A DNA stretch of 64,000 bases. Origin: an uncultured Oscillibacter sp. (GTDB lineage: Bacteria; Bacillota; Clostridia; Oscillospirales; Oscillospiraceae). The position numbers were made by a program, and so were the translations under genes. The DNA lies in contig CAJUQQ010000001.1 of assembly GCA_910588175.1 (NCBI GenBank), forward strand, positions 109,304 to 173,303, in the 5' to 3' direction. The notes under the pieces are model-generated. The model searched no databases and was not told where the DNA came from. It saw only the letters and a program-made list of their open reading frames with translations. Shown in pieces: positions 16,288 through 23,839 of this stretch. Each line of letters starts with the position of its first letter. Position 1 is the first letter of the stretch.

Positions 16288-16313
16288 CCGCTTTGCCAGG
16301 GAGGCCATATGGC

Positions 16314-16350
16314 AAAAAAGCTCCCGGACAAACTGTCCGGGAGCTTTTCT
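16314..16350. terminator. Bidirectional terminator between the methyltransferase gene and rpmB
   Basis: A perfect 15-bp stem (16316-16330 with 16334-16348) with an AAC loop, flanked by A-tract and T-tract. Confidence 0.88.
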
Positions 16351-16358
16351 CAACCTCA

Positions 16359-16547
16359 TTAGACCGCTCTGGTAACCTTGCCGGAGCGCATGCACCGGGT
16401 GCAGACATATACGTGGCGGGGGGAACCATCCACGATCGCCTTGACACGTTTCACGTTGGGCTTCCAGGGACGGTTGGAACGCCGGTGAGAGTGAGAGACC
16501 TGAATACCAAAGGTCACGCCTTTGCCGCAATACTCGCACTTAGCCAT
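16359..16547 (-). CDS. rpmB: 50S ribosomal protein L28
   Basis: A 62-aa protein with M-A-K-C-E-Y-C-G-K, H-S-H-R-R-S-N-R-P-W-K-P-N and C-T-R-C-M-R-S-G-K-V. The two CxxC pairs make it the zinc-binding form. The open frame continues 54 codons upstream, but GGAGGTG and the family length set the start at 16547. It stands alone, divergent from hprK. Confidence 0.97.
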   Translation of the reverse strand: MAKCEYCGKGVTFGIQVSHSHRRSNRPWKPNVKRVKAIVDGSPRHVYVCTRCMRSGKVTRAV

Positions 16548-16604
16548 CCATTGCACCTCCCCGCTGTCGCATAGTATGTGCGTATTTTCATAAGCACGAG
16601 TGTT

Positions 16605-16633
16605 ATAATAACAGAATCTATCGAAAAATGCAA
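16605..16633 (-). promoter_or_regulatory. rpmB promoter
   Basis: TTGCAT (16633-16628), a 17-bp spacer and TATTAT (16610-16605) on the minus strand. Confidence 0.65.
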
Positions 16634-16701
16634 GAAGAATTTTCAAAAAAACAAAAGTTTTTTTACATGAGATTTCCCGCCCATCTTCTGTGCCGAAGGT
16701 G

Positions 16702-16730
16702 TTGCGCAATCGGCGGACTTCATATATAAT
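16702..16730 (+). promoter_or_regulatory. Promoter of the hprK-whiA operon
   Basis: TTGCGC (16702-16707), a 17-bp spacer and TATAAT (16725-16730), about 70 nt before the hprK start. Confidence 0.68.
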
Positions 16731-16800
16731 GGAAACGAACGCGTCCTGGACGCGAAAACCAAGGACGCCCGGCCTTCCCGCCGGGAAAAGGAGAAACGCT

Positions 16801-17730
16801 ATGCGTGAACACGGTTTAAAGGTGAAGGATTTCGTATCCCTTTTTCATTTGGAGGTATTGAACCAGGGCAGCGATTTCGACAGCGCGCTGCTGACCGTGC
16901 CGGATTTGAACCGGCCGGGTCTCCAGTTTCTCAGCTTTTACGATTACTTCGATCCCTGCCGTCTCCAGGTTATCGGCAAGGCGGAGGTCACCTATCTCCG
17001 GGGCTTGAGCGACGCCCAGCGCCGCAAGTGCTTTGACGACCTCTTTCTCTACGATATCCCCGCCCTGGTCATTGCCCGGAGTCTGGACTGCTTTCCGGAG
17101 TGTCTGGAGAGCGCCGTTGAGCATCAGAAAACCCTTCTGCGGACCAGTGAGGTGACGGTGGCCTTTACCAGCCGGACCATTGAGTATCTGAACAAGGTCC
17201 TGGCCCCCTGCATCACCCGGCACGGCGTGCTGCTGGACATCTATGGAGAGGGCGTCATGATTACCGGCGACTCCGGCGTGGGCAAAAGCGAGGCGGCCAT
17301 CGAGCTGATTATGCGGGGACACCGGCTGGTGGCCGACGACGCGGTGGAGCTCCGCCGTATTTCTGGACAGCTGATGGGCACCGCCCCGGAGGTAATCCGC
17401 AATTACATTGAGCTGCGGGGCATCGGCGTCATCGACGTGCGGCAGCTCTTCGGCGTCCGGGCGATCAAGACGGAGGCGCAGCTGGATTTGGTGGTGAACT
17501 TCGAGCCCTGGGACAGCAAAAAGTTCTATGACCGCCTGGGTATTGAGGACCACTTTATTGATATTCTGGACATCCAGGTCCCCACCGTCACCATTCCGGT
17601 ACGGCCCGGACGGAATCTGGCCAGCATCGTGGAGGTGGCGGCCATGAACAACCGTCACCGGAAGTTCGGGTTTAACGCCGCCCAAGAGCTGGCAAAAAAG
17701 GTAGATGCCCGGGCGGATGGAAATCTTTGA
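16801..17730 (+). CDS. hprK: HPr kinase/phosphorylase
   Basis: It phosphorylates and dephosphorylates Ser46 of HPr, the centre of carbon catabolite control in Firmicutes. The 309-aa protein has an N-terminal domain (about 1-130) and a kinase domain with the Walker A G-D-S-G-V-G-K-S (about 156-163), H-R-L-V-A-D-D-A-V-E-L, and the C-terminal family block I-D-I-L-D-I-Q-V-P-x-V-T-I-P-V-R-P-G-R. The start at 16801 follows AAGGAG; a longer upstream frame is not used. It heads a collinear run to whiA. Confidence 0.96.
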   Translation: MREHGLKVKDFVSLFHLEVLNQGSDFDSALLTVPDLNRPGLQFLSFYDYFDPCRLQVIGKAEVTYLRGLSDAQRRKCFDDLFLYDIPALVIARSLDCFPECLESAVEHQKTLLRTSEVTVAFTSRTIEYLNKVLAPCITRHGVLLDIYGEGVMITGDSGVGKSEAAIELIMRGHRLVADDAVELRRISGQLMGTAPEVIRNYIELRGIGVIDVRQLFGVRAIKTEAQLDLVVNFEPWDSKKFYDRLGIEDHFIDILDIQVPTVTIPVRPGRNLASIVEVAAMNNRHRKFGFNAAQELAKKVDARADGNL

Positions 17731-17743
17731 GGAGGACGCGGTT

Positions 17744-18658
17744 ATGTATATCGGCATTGACGTTGGCGGCACAAACCTGAAAGCCGGTCTGGTGGACGAG
17801 ACGGGCAAAATCCTGACGGTTGAGCGGGTTCCTTTGGATTTCCAGGGGCCGGAGCGCTTCGCGGAGACCTTGGCGGAGCTGTCCAAGCGGGTGATTCGGG
17901 AGAAGGTCCGGTGGGTGGGCGTGGGCCTGCCCGGCGCGGTGGATGGGGGCGATGTGCTCTTTACCACCAACATTCCCATGGAAAACGTCCCGCTGGAGCA
18001 GCTGTTCCGCAGGCATCTGGACCTGCCTTTGCTGCTGGGCAACGACGCGGACTGTGCCGCCGTGGGTGAGTTCTTTGGCGGCGCGGGGCGGGGGACCCGG
18101 GACTTTGCCGTTATCACCTTGGGCACCGGCGTGGGCGCGGGGATTATCGTGGATGGAAAACTCCGGGGAGGCATGGCCTCCAGCGAGGCGGGACATATGG
18201 TAATCTGCCGGGACGGCGAGCCCTGCAACTGCGGCCGCCGGGGCTGCTGGGAGCGGTACGCCTCGGCTACCGGCCTGATTCAGCAGACGAAGCGGGCTAT
18301 GGATGTACATCCCGAGAGCGCCCTCCACCGGTTCGCGGCGGAGAGCGGCGTGGAGGGCCGGACGGCCTTCTTGGCGGCGGAGGCGGGAGACGAAACGGCC
18401 CTGACCGTCTGCCGTCAATATGTGGAGTATCTGGCCGCCGGCATGGCAAATCTGATCAACGCCCTTCGGCCCGAGGCGGTGGCCATCGGCGGGGGAGTAT
18501 CCGCGGCCCCGGCGCACCTGCTGCTGGAGCCCCTGCGGGAGGCGGTGGCAAAGGAATCCTTCTCCCGCCACGGAGGACGGGTTACCAAGATCCTTCCGGC
18601 GGAACTGGGGAACGACGCGGGCATCATCGGCGCGGCCATGCTGGGCCGGGTGATGTAA
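17744..18658 (+). CDS. glk: ROK-family glucokinase
   Basis: A 304-aa sugar kinase. The phosphate loop is I-D-V-G-G-T-N-L-K-A-G (4-14), the catalytic Asp lies in L-L-G-N-D-A-D-C-A-A (about 103), and the ROK zinc site C-N-C-G-R-R-G-C-W-E is near 164-173. It most likely makes glucose 6-phosphate; other ROK substrates are possible. GAGGAGG overlaps the hprK stop and precedes the ATG at 17744, so the start at 17705 inside hprK is not used. Confidence 0.88.
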   Translation: MYIGIDVGGTNLKAGLVDETGKILTVERVPLDFQGPERFAETLAELSKRVIREKVRWVGVGLPGAVDGGDVLFTTNIPMENVPLEQLFRRHLDLPLLLGNDADCAAVGEFFGGAGRGTRDFAVITLGTGVGAGIIVDGKLRGGMASSEAGHMVICRDGEPCNCGRRGCWERYASATGLIQQTKRAMDVHPESALHRFAAESGVEGRTAFLAAEAGDETALTVCRQYVEYLAAGMANLINALRPEAVAIGGGVSAAPAHLLLEPLREAVAKESFSRHGGRVTKILPAELGNDAGIIGAAMLGRVM

Positions 18659-18682
18659 GCACGAAAACGGGGAGGCCCTTTT

Positions 18683-19600
18683 ATGGATTGGACGGCGCGG
18701 CTTGACAAGCAGATGGCGGATTATTTACCGGACGTAAAGCTCTTGAGGGAAGAGCCTATGGCAAAGCACACATCCTTTCGGGCAGGGGGACCGGCGAAAC
18801 GGATGGCGTTTCCCGAAAAGGGGGAGCAGATGGTACTGCTGCTGTCCATGGCCCGGGAGTGCGGAGCCCGTCCTCTGGTAATCGGGAACGGCACCAACCT
18901 GCTGGCCCCGGACGAGGGGCTGGACCGGCTGGTGATTGAGACCTCCGGGCTCAGCCGTCTGGAGGACGGGGAAGAGGCGGGCACGATTCTCGCCGGAGCG
19001 GGCGTTTCCTTGGCCCGGTTGGCGGACTTTGCCTGCAAGCGGGGGTTGACGGGACTGGAATTCGCCCACGGCATCCCCGGGACAGTAGGCGGCGGCGTGT
19101 GTATGAACGCCGGAGCCTACGGCGGGGAGCTGAAGCAGGTAATCACCGGTGTGTCGGCGCTGTTCCCGGAGGAGGGCGTCCAATTCCTCTCCGGGGAGGA
19201 GCTGGCCTTTGGCTACCGAAGGAGTTTCCTTACAGAGCGTCCGGAGGTTACGGTGCTGTCCGCGGTGTTCCGGCTGGTTCCCGGCGATCCGGAGGCGATC
19301 CGGGAGACCATGCGGGAGCTGATGGCCAAGCGGAAGGCCAGCCAGCCCCTAGAGCTGCCCAGCGCGGGCAGTACCTTCAAGCGTCCGGAGGGCTATTTTG
19401 CCGGGACGCTCATTGATCAGTGCGGCTTGAAGGGGAAAACGGTGGGCGGCGCCCAGGTCAGCGAGAAGCACGCGGGCTTTGTGGTCAACCGGGGTGGGGC
19501 CACCTGCGCCGACATCCGGGAGCTGATCCGGCAGGTTCAGGAAACCGTCTGGGAGAAAACCGGCGTCCGGCTGGAGCCGGAGGTCAAATTTATAGATTAG
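18683..19600 (+). CDS. murB: UDP-N-acetylenolpyruvoylglucosamine reductase
   Basis: A FAD enzyme that makes UDP-N-acetylmuramate. The 305-aa protein has H-T-S-F-R-A-G-G-P-A near 28-37, I-G-N-G-T-N-L-L, G-L-E-F-A-H-G-I-P-G-T-V-G-G-G-V-C-M-N-A-G-A-Y-G (FAD region), G-Y-R-R-S-F and P-S-A-G-S-T-F-K-R-P (catalytic Ser). It belongs to the type II MurB class common in Gram-positives. It starts 24 bp after glk. Confidence 0.96.
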   Translation: MDWTARLDKQMADYLPDVKLLREEPMAKHTSFRAGGPAKRMAFPEKGEQMVLLLSMARECGARPLVIGNGTNLLAPDEGLDRLVIETSGLSRLEDGEEAGTILAGAGVSLARLADFACKRGLTGLEFAHGIPGTVGGGVCMNAGAYGGELKQVITGVSALFPEEGVQFLSGEELAFGYRRSFLTERPEVTVLSAVFRLVPGDPEAIRETMRELMAKRKASQPLELPSAGSTFKRPEGYFAGTLIDQCGLKGKTVGGAQVSEKHAGFVVNRGGATCADIRELIRQVQETVWEKTGVRLEPEVKFID

Positions 19601-19612
19601 AGGAGGCGTCCC

Positions 19613-20476
19613 ATGGAAATTCTGATCATCTCCGGCCTGTCCGGCGGGGGAAAGAGCAAGGCGGCGTCTTTTTTGGAGGACAGCGGCTTTTATATTGTGG
19701 ACAACATGCCCGCCGCGATGATTTTGAAATTCGCGGAGTTCTGCGCCGCGGGCGGCGGGCGCTACGCCCGGGTGGCCTTGGTGTACGATGTGCGGACGGC
19801 GGAGTCCTTCACGGAGCTCTTCGATGTGCTGGACAAACTCAAGAGCATGGAGGGCGTGTGCCGGATGCTGTTTTTAGACGCGTCCCCGGCGGCCATTATC
19901 AAACGGTATAAGGAGTCCCGGCGGCGCCACCCTCTGGAAAAGGAGGTTGATTCCCTGGAGGAGGCGGTGGAAAAGGAGCGGGAGCTGATGCAGCCGGTAC
20001 GGCGGCGGGCGGACTTTGTCATTGATACCACCCAGCTTCCCACCTCCAAGCTGCGGAGCGAGCTTCTGCGCATTTTCAACGGAGAAGGGGAGCAGGCGGG
20101 CATGACGGTGAGTGTCACGTCCTTCGGCTTCAAATACGGTCTTCCCCTGGAGGCTGACCTGGTGCTGGACGTGCGGTTTATGCCCAACCCGTTCTATATC
20201 CAAGAGCTGCGGCACCAGACCGGCCTGGATAAGCCGGTGTCGGACTATGTGTTCGGCTTTCAGCAGACCCAGGATTTTCTCCGCAAAGTGAAAGATCTGC
20301 TGGGCTTTACGCTGCCGCTGTACGCGGAGGAGGGAAAGACCGGTCTGGTAATCGCCGTGGGCTGTACCGGAGGGCACCACCGTTCCGTGGCCATCGCCCA
20401 TGCGCTGACGGAGTTCATCCGGGAGCGGGGCTATCCGGTAGCGGAGCATCACCGGGATATGGAACGGGCCGTTTGA
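19613..20476 (+). CDS. rapZ: RNase adapter/nucleotide-binding protein RapZ (YvcJ)
   Basis: A 287-aa P-loop NTPase; family members act as RNase E adapters in enterics and affect competence and cell-wall control in Firmicutes. Walker A is G-L-S-G-G-G-K-S-K (8-16), Y-I-V-D-N-M-P-A is near 30, D-T-T-Q-L-P-T-S-K is mid-protein, and the C-terminal family block G-C-T-G-G-H-H-R-S-V is near 248-257. It starts 12 bp after murB and precedes yvcK, the classic order. Confidence 0.95.
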   Translation: MEILIISGLSGGGKSKAASFLEDSGFYIVDNMPAAMILKFAEFCAAGGGRYARVALVYDVRTAESFTELFDVLDKLKSMEGVCRMLFLDASPAAIIKRYKESRRRHPLEKEVDSLEEAVEKERELMQPVRRRADFVIDTTQLPTSKLRSELLRIFNGEGEQAGMTVSVTSFGFKYGLPLEADLVLDVRFMPNPFYIQELRHQTGLDKPVSDYVFGFQQTQDFLRKVKDLLGFTLPLYAEEGKTGLVIAVGCTGGHHRSVAIAHALTEFIRERGYPVAEHHRDMERAV

Positions 20477-20492
20477 GCCGGAAAGGAAGCCT

Positions 20493-21545
20493 ATGGAATA
20501 CCAACCTTACCGCGCCCCCCGGAAGCATGGCCCCCGGATCGCCGTTGTCGGCGGCGGGCACGGCCTGTCCAATATGCTGCGGGGCTTGAAGGACTACACG
20601 GAAAATCTCTCCGCCATCGTGACGGTGGCGGATGACGGCGGCGGCTCCGGCGCTCTGCGGCAGGATCTTGGAATGCCTCCGCCGGGAGACATCCGGAACT
20701 GCCTGGTGGCGCTGGCCAACACCGAGCCGCTGATGAAGCAGATGATGGACTATCGCTTTCAGGAGGGGACTCTGGCGGGACAGAGCTTTGGAAATCTGTT
20801 CCTGGCGGCGCTGAACGGCATCTCTCCCAGCTTTGATACGGCGGTCCGCCGGATGAGCGAGGTTTTGGCGATTACCGGCCGGGTGCTTCCCGTCACCACC
20901 GCCGACGTACAGCTGGAGGCAGAGTTTGAAAATGGAGCCAGCGTCATTGGCGAGTCCAAGATTTTTCATTGCAAGAAAAAGGAGGACTGCCGGATCACCA
21001 AGGTGCGGCTGCTTCCGGAGCGGCCCAAGGCCCTGCCGGAGGCTCTGGCCGCCATTCATGAGGCGGACATGATCGTCCTGGGACCCGGGAGCCTCTACAC
21101 CAGCATCATTCCAAACCTGTTGGTGGACGGCATTGTGGACACCATTCGGGAGTCTTCCGCCCTGAAAATCTATGTCTGCAACGTCATGACCCAGGAGGGG
21201 GAGACGGAGGGCTACACCGCCTCGGACCATATCGCGGCCCTGTTTCAGCACTCGGTAAAGGGGCTGTTCCATTTGTGCCTGGTGAATTCCTCCCCCATCC
21301 CCGAGGATGTGGCCGCCCGCTACGCCCAGGAGGGGGCGGAGCTTCTGCGTTATGATACGGAGCGCTGCGCCGCCCTGGGAGTGGAGCTGATCAGCCGGCC
21401 CATCGCCACGGTGCAGGACGGCTTTGTCCGCCACCATCCCGACAAGCTGGCCCAGGAATTGATTCTCCTCCACGCGGAGCGAAACGTCCGCATTGCCAGG
21501 GACTTTAAAGCCGACAAGTATCAGGTGGAGAAGAGGAGCGTCTGA
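20493..21545 (+). CDS. yvcK: Gluconeogenesis factor YvcK/CofD-like protein
   Basis: A 350-aa protein of the CofD-like fold, which binds UDP-GlcNAc and supports morphology and growth on gluconeogenic carbon. Motifs are V-V-G-G-G-H-G-L-S-N-M-L near 19-30, V-A-D-D-G-G-G-S-G-A-L-R and P-P-G-D-I-R-N-C-L-V-A-L, plus G-P-G-S-L-Y-T-S-I-I-P-N-L. It sits between rapZ and whiA but is separated from whiA by a small lipoprotein gene with which it overlaps (TGATG). Confidence 0.95.
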   Translation: MEYQPYRAPRKHGPRIAVVGGGHGLSNMLRGLKDYTENLSAIVTVADDGGGSGALRQDLGMPPPGDIRNCLVALANTEPLMKQMMDYRFQEGTLAGQSFGNLFLAALNGISPSFDTAVRRMSEVLAITGRVLPVTTADVQLEAEFENGASVIGESKIFHCKKKEDCRITKVRLLPERPKALPEALAAIHEADMIVLGPGSLYTSIIPNLLVDGIVDTIRESSALKIYVCNVMTQEGETEGYTASDHIAALFQHSVKGLFHLCLVNSSPIPEDVAARYAQEGAELLRYDTERCAALGVELISRPIATVQDGFVRHHPDKLAQELILLHAERNVRIARDFKADKYQVEKRSV

Positions 21546-22069
21546 TGCGGATACGGCGGCTGGCGTGGATTCTGGCGGCGCTTTTGCTGCTGATCTCCTG
21601 CGGAGAGCAGGAGGCGAGGGTGGAGGAATCGGATTCTTATCCCGAGCCATACCATTTGCGGGAACCCGTGGACGAGGCGATGATGCCCCGGGTGGAGGGG
21701 ATCAAGGCCTGCTTTGACGTATGGAAAGAAACGGACGGATTTCCCCTGACCGGCGGAGACCATTTTTACATCGAACACCGCTCCAGCGCGAGCGATCCCG
21801 GACAAATCCATCTTCTTGCTTATGATGACGCGGGCAACGGCCTGACGATGTTGTCCCAGCACCCACAGCTGGACGGCTATGAGCACTACGCTTGTTCCTA
21901 TGGGACGTATGACGCCCGGAACGAAGTGTACGCGGCCGCCAAGGCCGGCATGAGCTTCTTTTACGAACTGGAGAGCGGCGTGGTCATTCCGGCCCTGACC
22001 GGTGGGGAGGAAAATCCGGAATACGCCGTGCTGCATGAACATTGGGTGTCCATGAAAAACGGAGGCTGA
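21545..22069 (+). CDS. Small lipoprotein inserted in the rapZ-yvcK-whiA cluster
   Basis: A 174-aa protein with a lipoprotein signal (M-R-I-R-R-L-A-W, hydrophobic run, lipobox L-I-S-C at about residue 19). The rest is acidic and soluble, with no recognised domain. Its ATG overlaps the yvcK stop codon, so it is translationally coupled, and whiA follows 3 bp after its stop. Standard clusters have yvcK directly before whiA; this looks like a lineage insertion. Confidence 0.72.
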   Translation: MRIRRLAWILAALLLLISCGEQEARVEESDSYPEPYHLREPVDEAMMPRVEGIKACFDVWKETDGFPLTGGDHFYIEHRSSASDPGQIHLLAYDDAGNGLTMLSQHPQLDGYEHYACSYGTYDARNEVYAAAKAGMSFFYELESGVVIPALTGGEENPEYAVLHEHWVSMKNGG

Positions 22070-22072
22070 CGG

Positions 22073-22978
22073 ATGTCCTTTTCCTTTGAAACAAAAAATG
22101 AGCTTTGCAGGCTGCCGGTGCAGCGAAAGTGCTGCGCCCAGGCGGAGGCCTATGGCATCCTGCTCTACTGCCACACCTTCAGCTCCTCCGAGGTTCGGAT
22201 CATCACGGAAAATCCCAATTTTGCCGCCCGCCTGCCCCGGCTGTTTCAGCGGGCCTTTGACCTGGGCTTCGACCGTCAGCCGGATTCGGCCAATCCGCCG
22301 CCGGGGAAGATGGTGTTTCAAATCAGCGCGGGAGAGAAGCTGGATCATATCATCGACCTGCTGGGCTATGATCCCCGGCAGAGCCTAGCCCTTCATATCA
22401 ATTTCGCCATGGTGGAGGAGGAGTGCTGCCGGGCGGCCTTTTTCCGGGGCTGTTTCTTCGCCGGGGGGAGCGTCACGGACCCCTCCAAGCGGTATCATCT
22501 GGAGCTGACCAGCTCCCATCTCCAGGCCAGCCGGGAACTGGAGGTGCTGCTCCGGGAGAGCGGATATCCACCCAAAAGTGTAGCCCGGAACGGCAGTTCC
22601 GTCACCTACTTCAAGCAGAGCGACCAGATTGAGGACTTCCTGACGCTGATCGGCGCGCCGGTGGCGGCCATGCGGATCATGTCCGCCAAGCTGGAAAAGG
22701 GCATCCGCAACAGCGTGAACCGGCGGCTGAACTGCGACAGCGCCAATTTGGACAAGGCGGTGGAGGCCGCCCAGAGCCAGGGCGCCGCCATCCGGAAGCT
22801 GGAGGCGGCAGGGCGTCTCAAGGAGCTGCCGGACAAGCTCCGGGAGACAGCGGCCCTGCGGCTGGAGTATCCGGAGCTGAGTTTGTCGGAGCTGGCGGAG
22901 ACCTTTGACCCGCCGGTGACAAAATCCTGTTTGAATCACCGGCTGCGGAAGCTGGTGGAGCTGGCGGAGGGGCTGTAG
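22073..22978 (+). CDS. whiA: DNA-binding protein WhiA
   Basis: A 301-aa protein with an N-terminal degenerate LAGLIDADG-like region (C-C-R-A-A-F-F-R-G-C-F-F-A-G-G-S near 121-136) and a C-terminal helix-turn-helix (about 220-300: L-S-L-S-E-L-A-E-T-F-D-P-P-V-T-K-S-C-L-N-H-R). In actinobacteria it controls sporulation septation; in Bacillus it affects chromosome segregation and division. It closes the hprK operon. Confidence 0.95.
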   Translation: MSFSFETKNELCRLPVQRKCCAQAEAYGILLYCHTFSSSEVRIITENPNFAARLPRLFQRAFDLGFDRQPDSANPPPGKMVFQISAGEKLDHIIDLLGYDPRQSLALHINFAMVEEECCRAAFFRGCFFAGGSVTDPSKRYHLELTSSHLQASRELEVLLRESGYPPKSVARNGSSVTYFKQSDQIEDFLTLIGAPVAAMRIMSAKLEKGIRNSVNRRLNCDSANLDKAVEAAQSQGAAIRKLEAAGRLKELPDKLRETAALRLEYPELSLSELAETFDPPVTKSCLNHRLRKLVELAEGL

Positions 22979-23044
22979 CTTAAAACGACTGATAAGCCAA
23001 TGGCTATAAAGTGAAAAACTTTACAGCTAAGAGGAGTGATTAAT

Positions 23045-23344
23045 ATGAAGAAACGTCCCCTTGACTGCTTTGGGTCCTGGCGGCTCAGCAATCTGCTGGC
23101 CTGGCCGGGCATCGCGGCGGTCCTCCTCTGCGGATATCTCTGGGAATGGTCGGGAGATGGGAGGTTTATCATTGGCATAGTCCTAGGCACCGCTTTGCTG
23201 CTTGGCGGATTAATTGTCGGCTGGTTCGGCATTGTCTGTCCCCGCTGCGGCGCGCCGCTCTATCAGTTTCCAAGGCTGCCCCGGCATATTCCCCGCTGCT
23301 GTCCCCGCTGCGGAGAGGAGATTACCAAGGAGATGGACAGTTGA
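23045..23344 (+). CDS. Small membrane protein with a C-terminal zinc ribbon
   Basis: A 99-aa protein with two hydrophobic segments (about 15-32 and 40-62) and a C-terminal C-P-R-C-G...C-C-P-R-C-G pair that would bind zinc. No function is known. AGAGGAG lies about 8 nt before the ATG at 23045; an in-frame GTG three codons earlier is less likely. Confidence 0.65.
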   Translation: MKKRPLDCFGSWRLSNLLAWPGIAAVLLCGYLWEWSGDGRFIIGIVLGTALLLGGLIVGWFGIVCPRCGAPLYQFPRLPRHIPRCCPRCGEEITKEMDS

Positions 23345-23375
23345 AGCGAGCCATACGAAAGGAGTCATGCGGCTT

Positions 23376-23819
23376 ATGTCAGATACGATGAAATGGGCCC
23401 AGCTGTTTCCCATGGACCGGCGGCCCGCGGAGGAGGAAATTGACCGCTACGCGGACAATCCGCTCTGGCCGGAGTTCCGGCAATACCTCAAGGATACCTA
23501 CGGCGCGGAGCCCAGGGTGGAATACAGCCGGTGCGGCCTGGAGCCGGGCTGGAACGTAAAGTTTAAAAAAGGCGGCAAAGCTCTGGCCACCGTGTATTTC
23601 CGGCCCGGCTATGTGACGGCCATGGTTTCCATCGCGCCCAAGGACGAGCCGGCCGCCGAGGGGGTGCTCTTGACTTGCACGGAGAGCACCAAGGCGCTGT
23701 ACCGGAACACGGCGTCTTCCAAAATGGGGCGCTGGCTGATGATTGATCTGACCTCCCCGGAGGTTTTGGAGGATGTCAAGGCCCTGCTGGCCCTTCGGGT
23801 GAAGCCGGCGGGCCGGTAA
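23376..23819 (+). CDS. DUF3788-like protein
   Basis: A soluble protein of about 147 aa. The family pattern includes a central W-N-V-K-F-K-K-G-G-K-A-L-A-T-V-Y-F-R-P-G and a C-terminal G-R-W-L-M-I-D-L-T-S-P-E-V-L-E-D. DUF3788 proteins have no established role. Three in-frame ATGs (23367, 23376, 23388) follow AAAGGAG; 23376 is chosen for spacing, but any could be right. It ends 20 bp before dnaE. Confidence 0.68.
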   Translation: MSDTMKWAQLFPMDRRPAEEEIDRYADNPLWPEFRQYLKDTYGAEPRVEYSRCGLEPGWNVKFKKGGKALATVYFRPGYVTAMVSIAPKDEPAAEGVLLTCTESTKALYRNTASSKMGRWLMIDLTSPEVLEDVKALLALRVKPAGR

Positions 23820-23839
23820 GAGAGAAAGGAGGAGGCGCG

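Noticed and set aside
16816..18228. Minus-strand open frame of 470 codons
   Set aside because: Antisense to hprK and glk, both certain.
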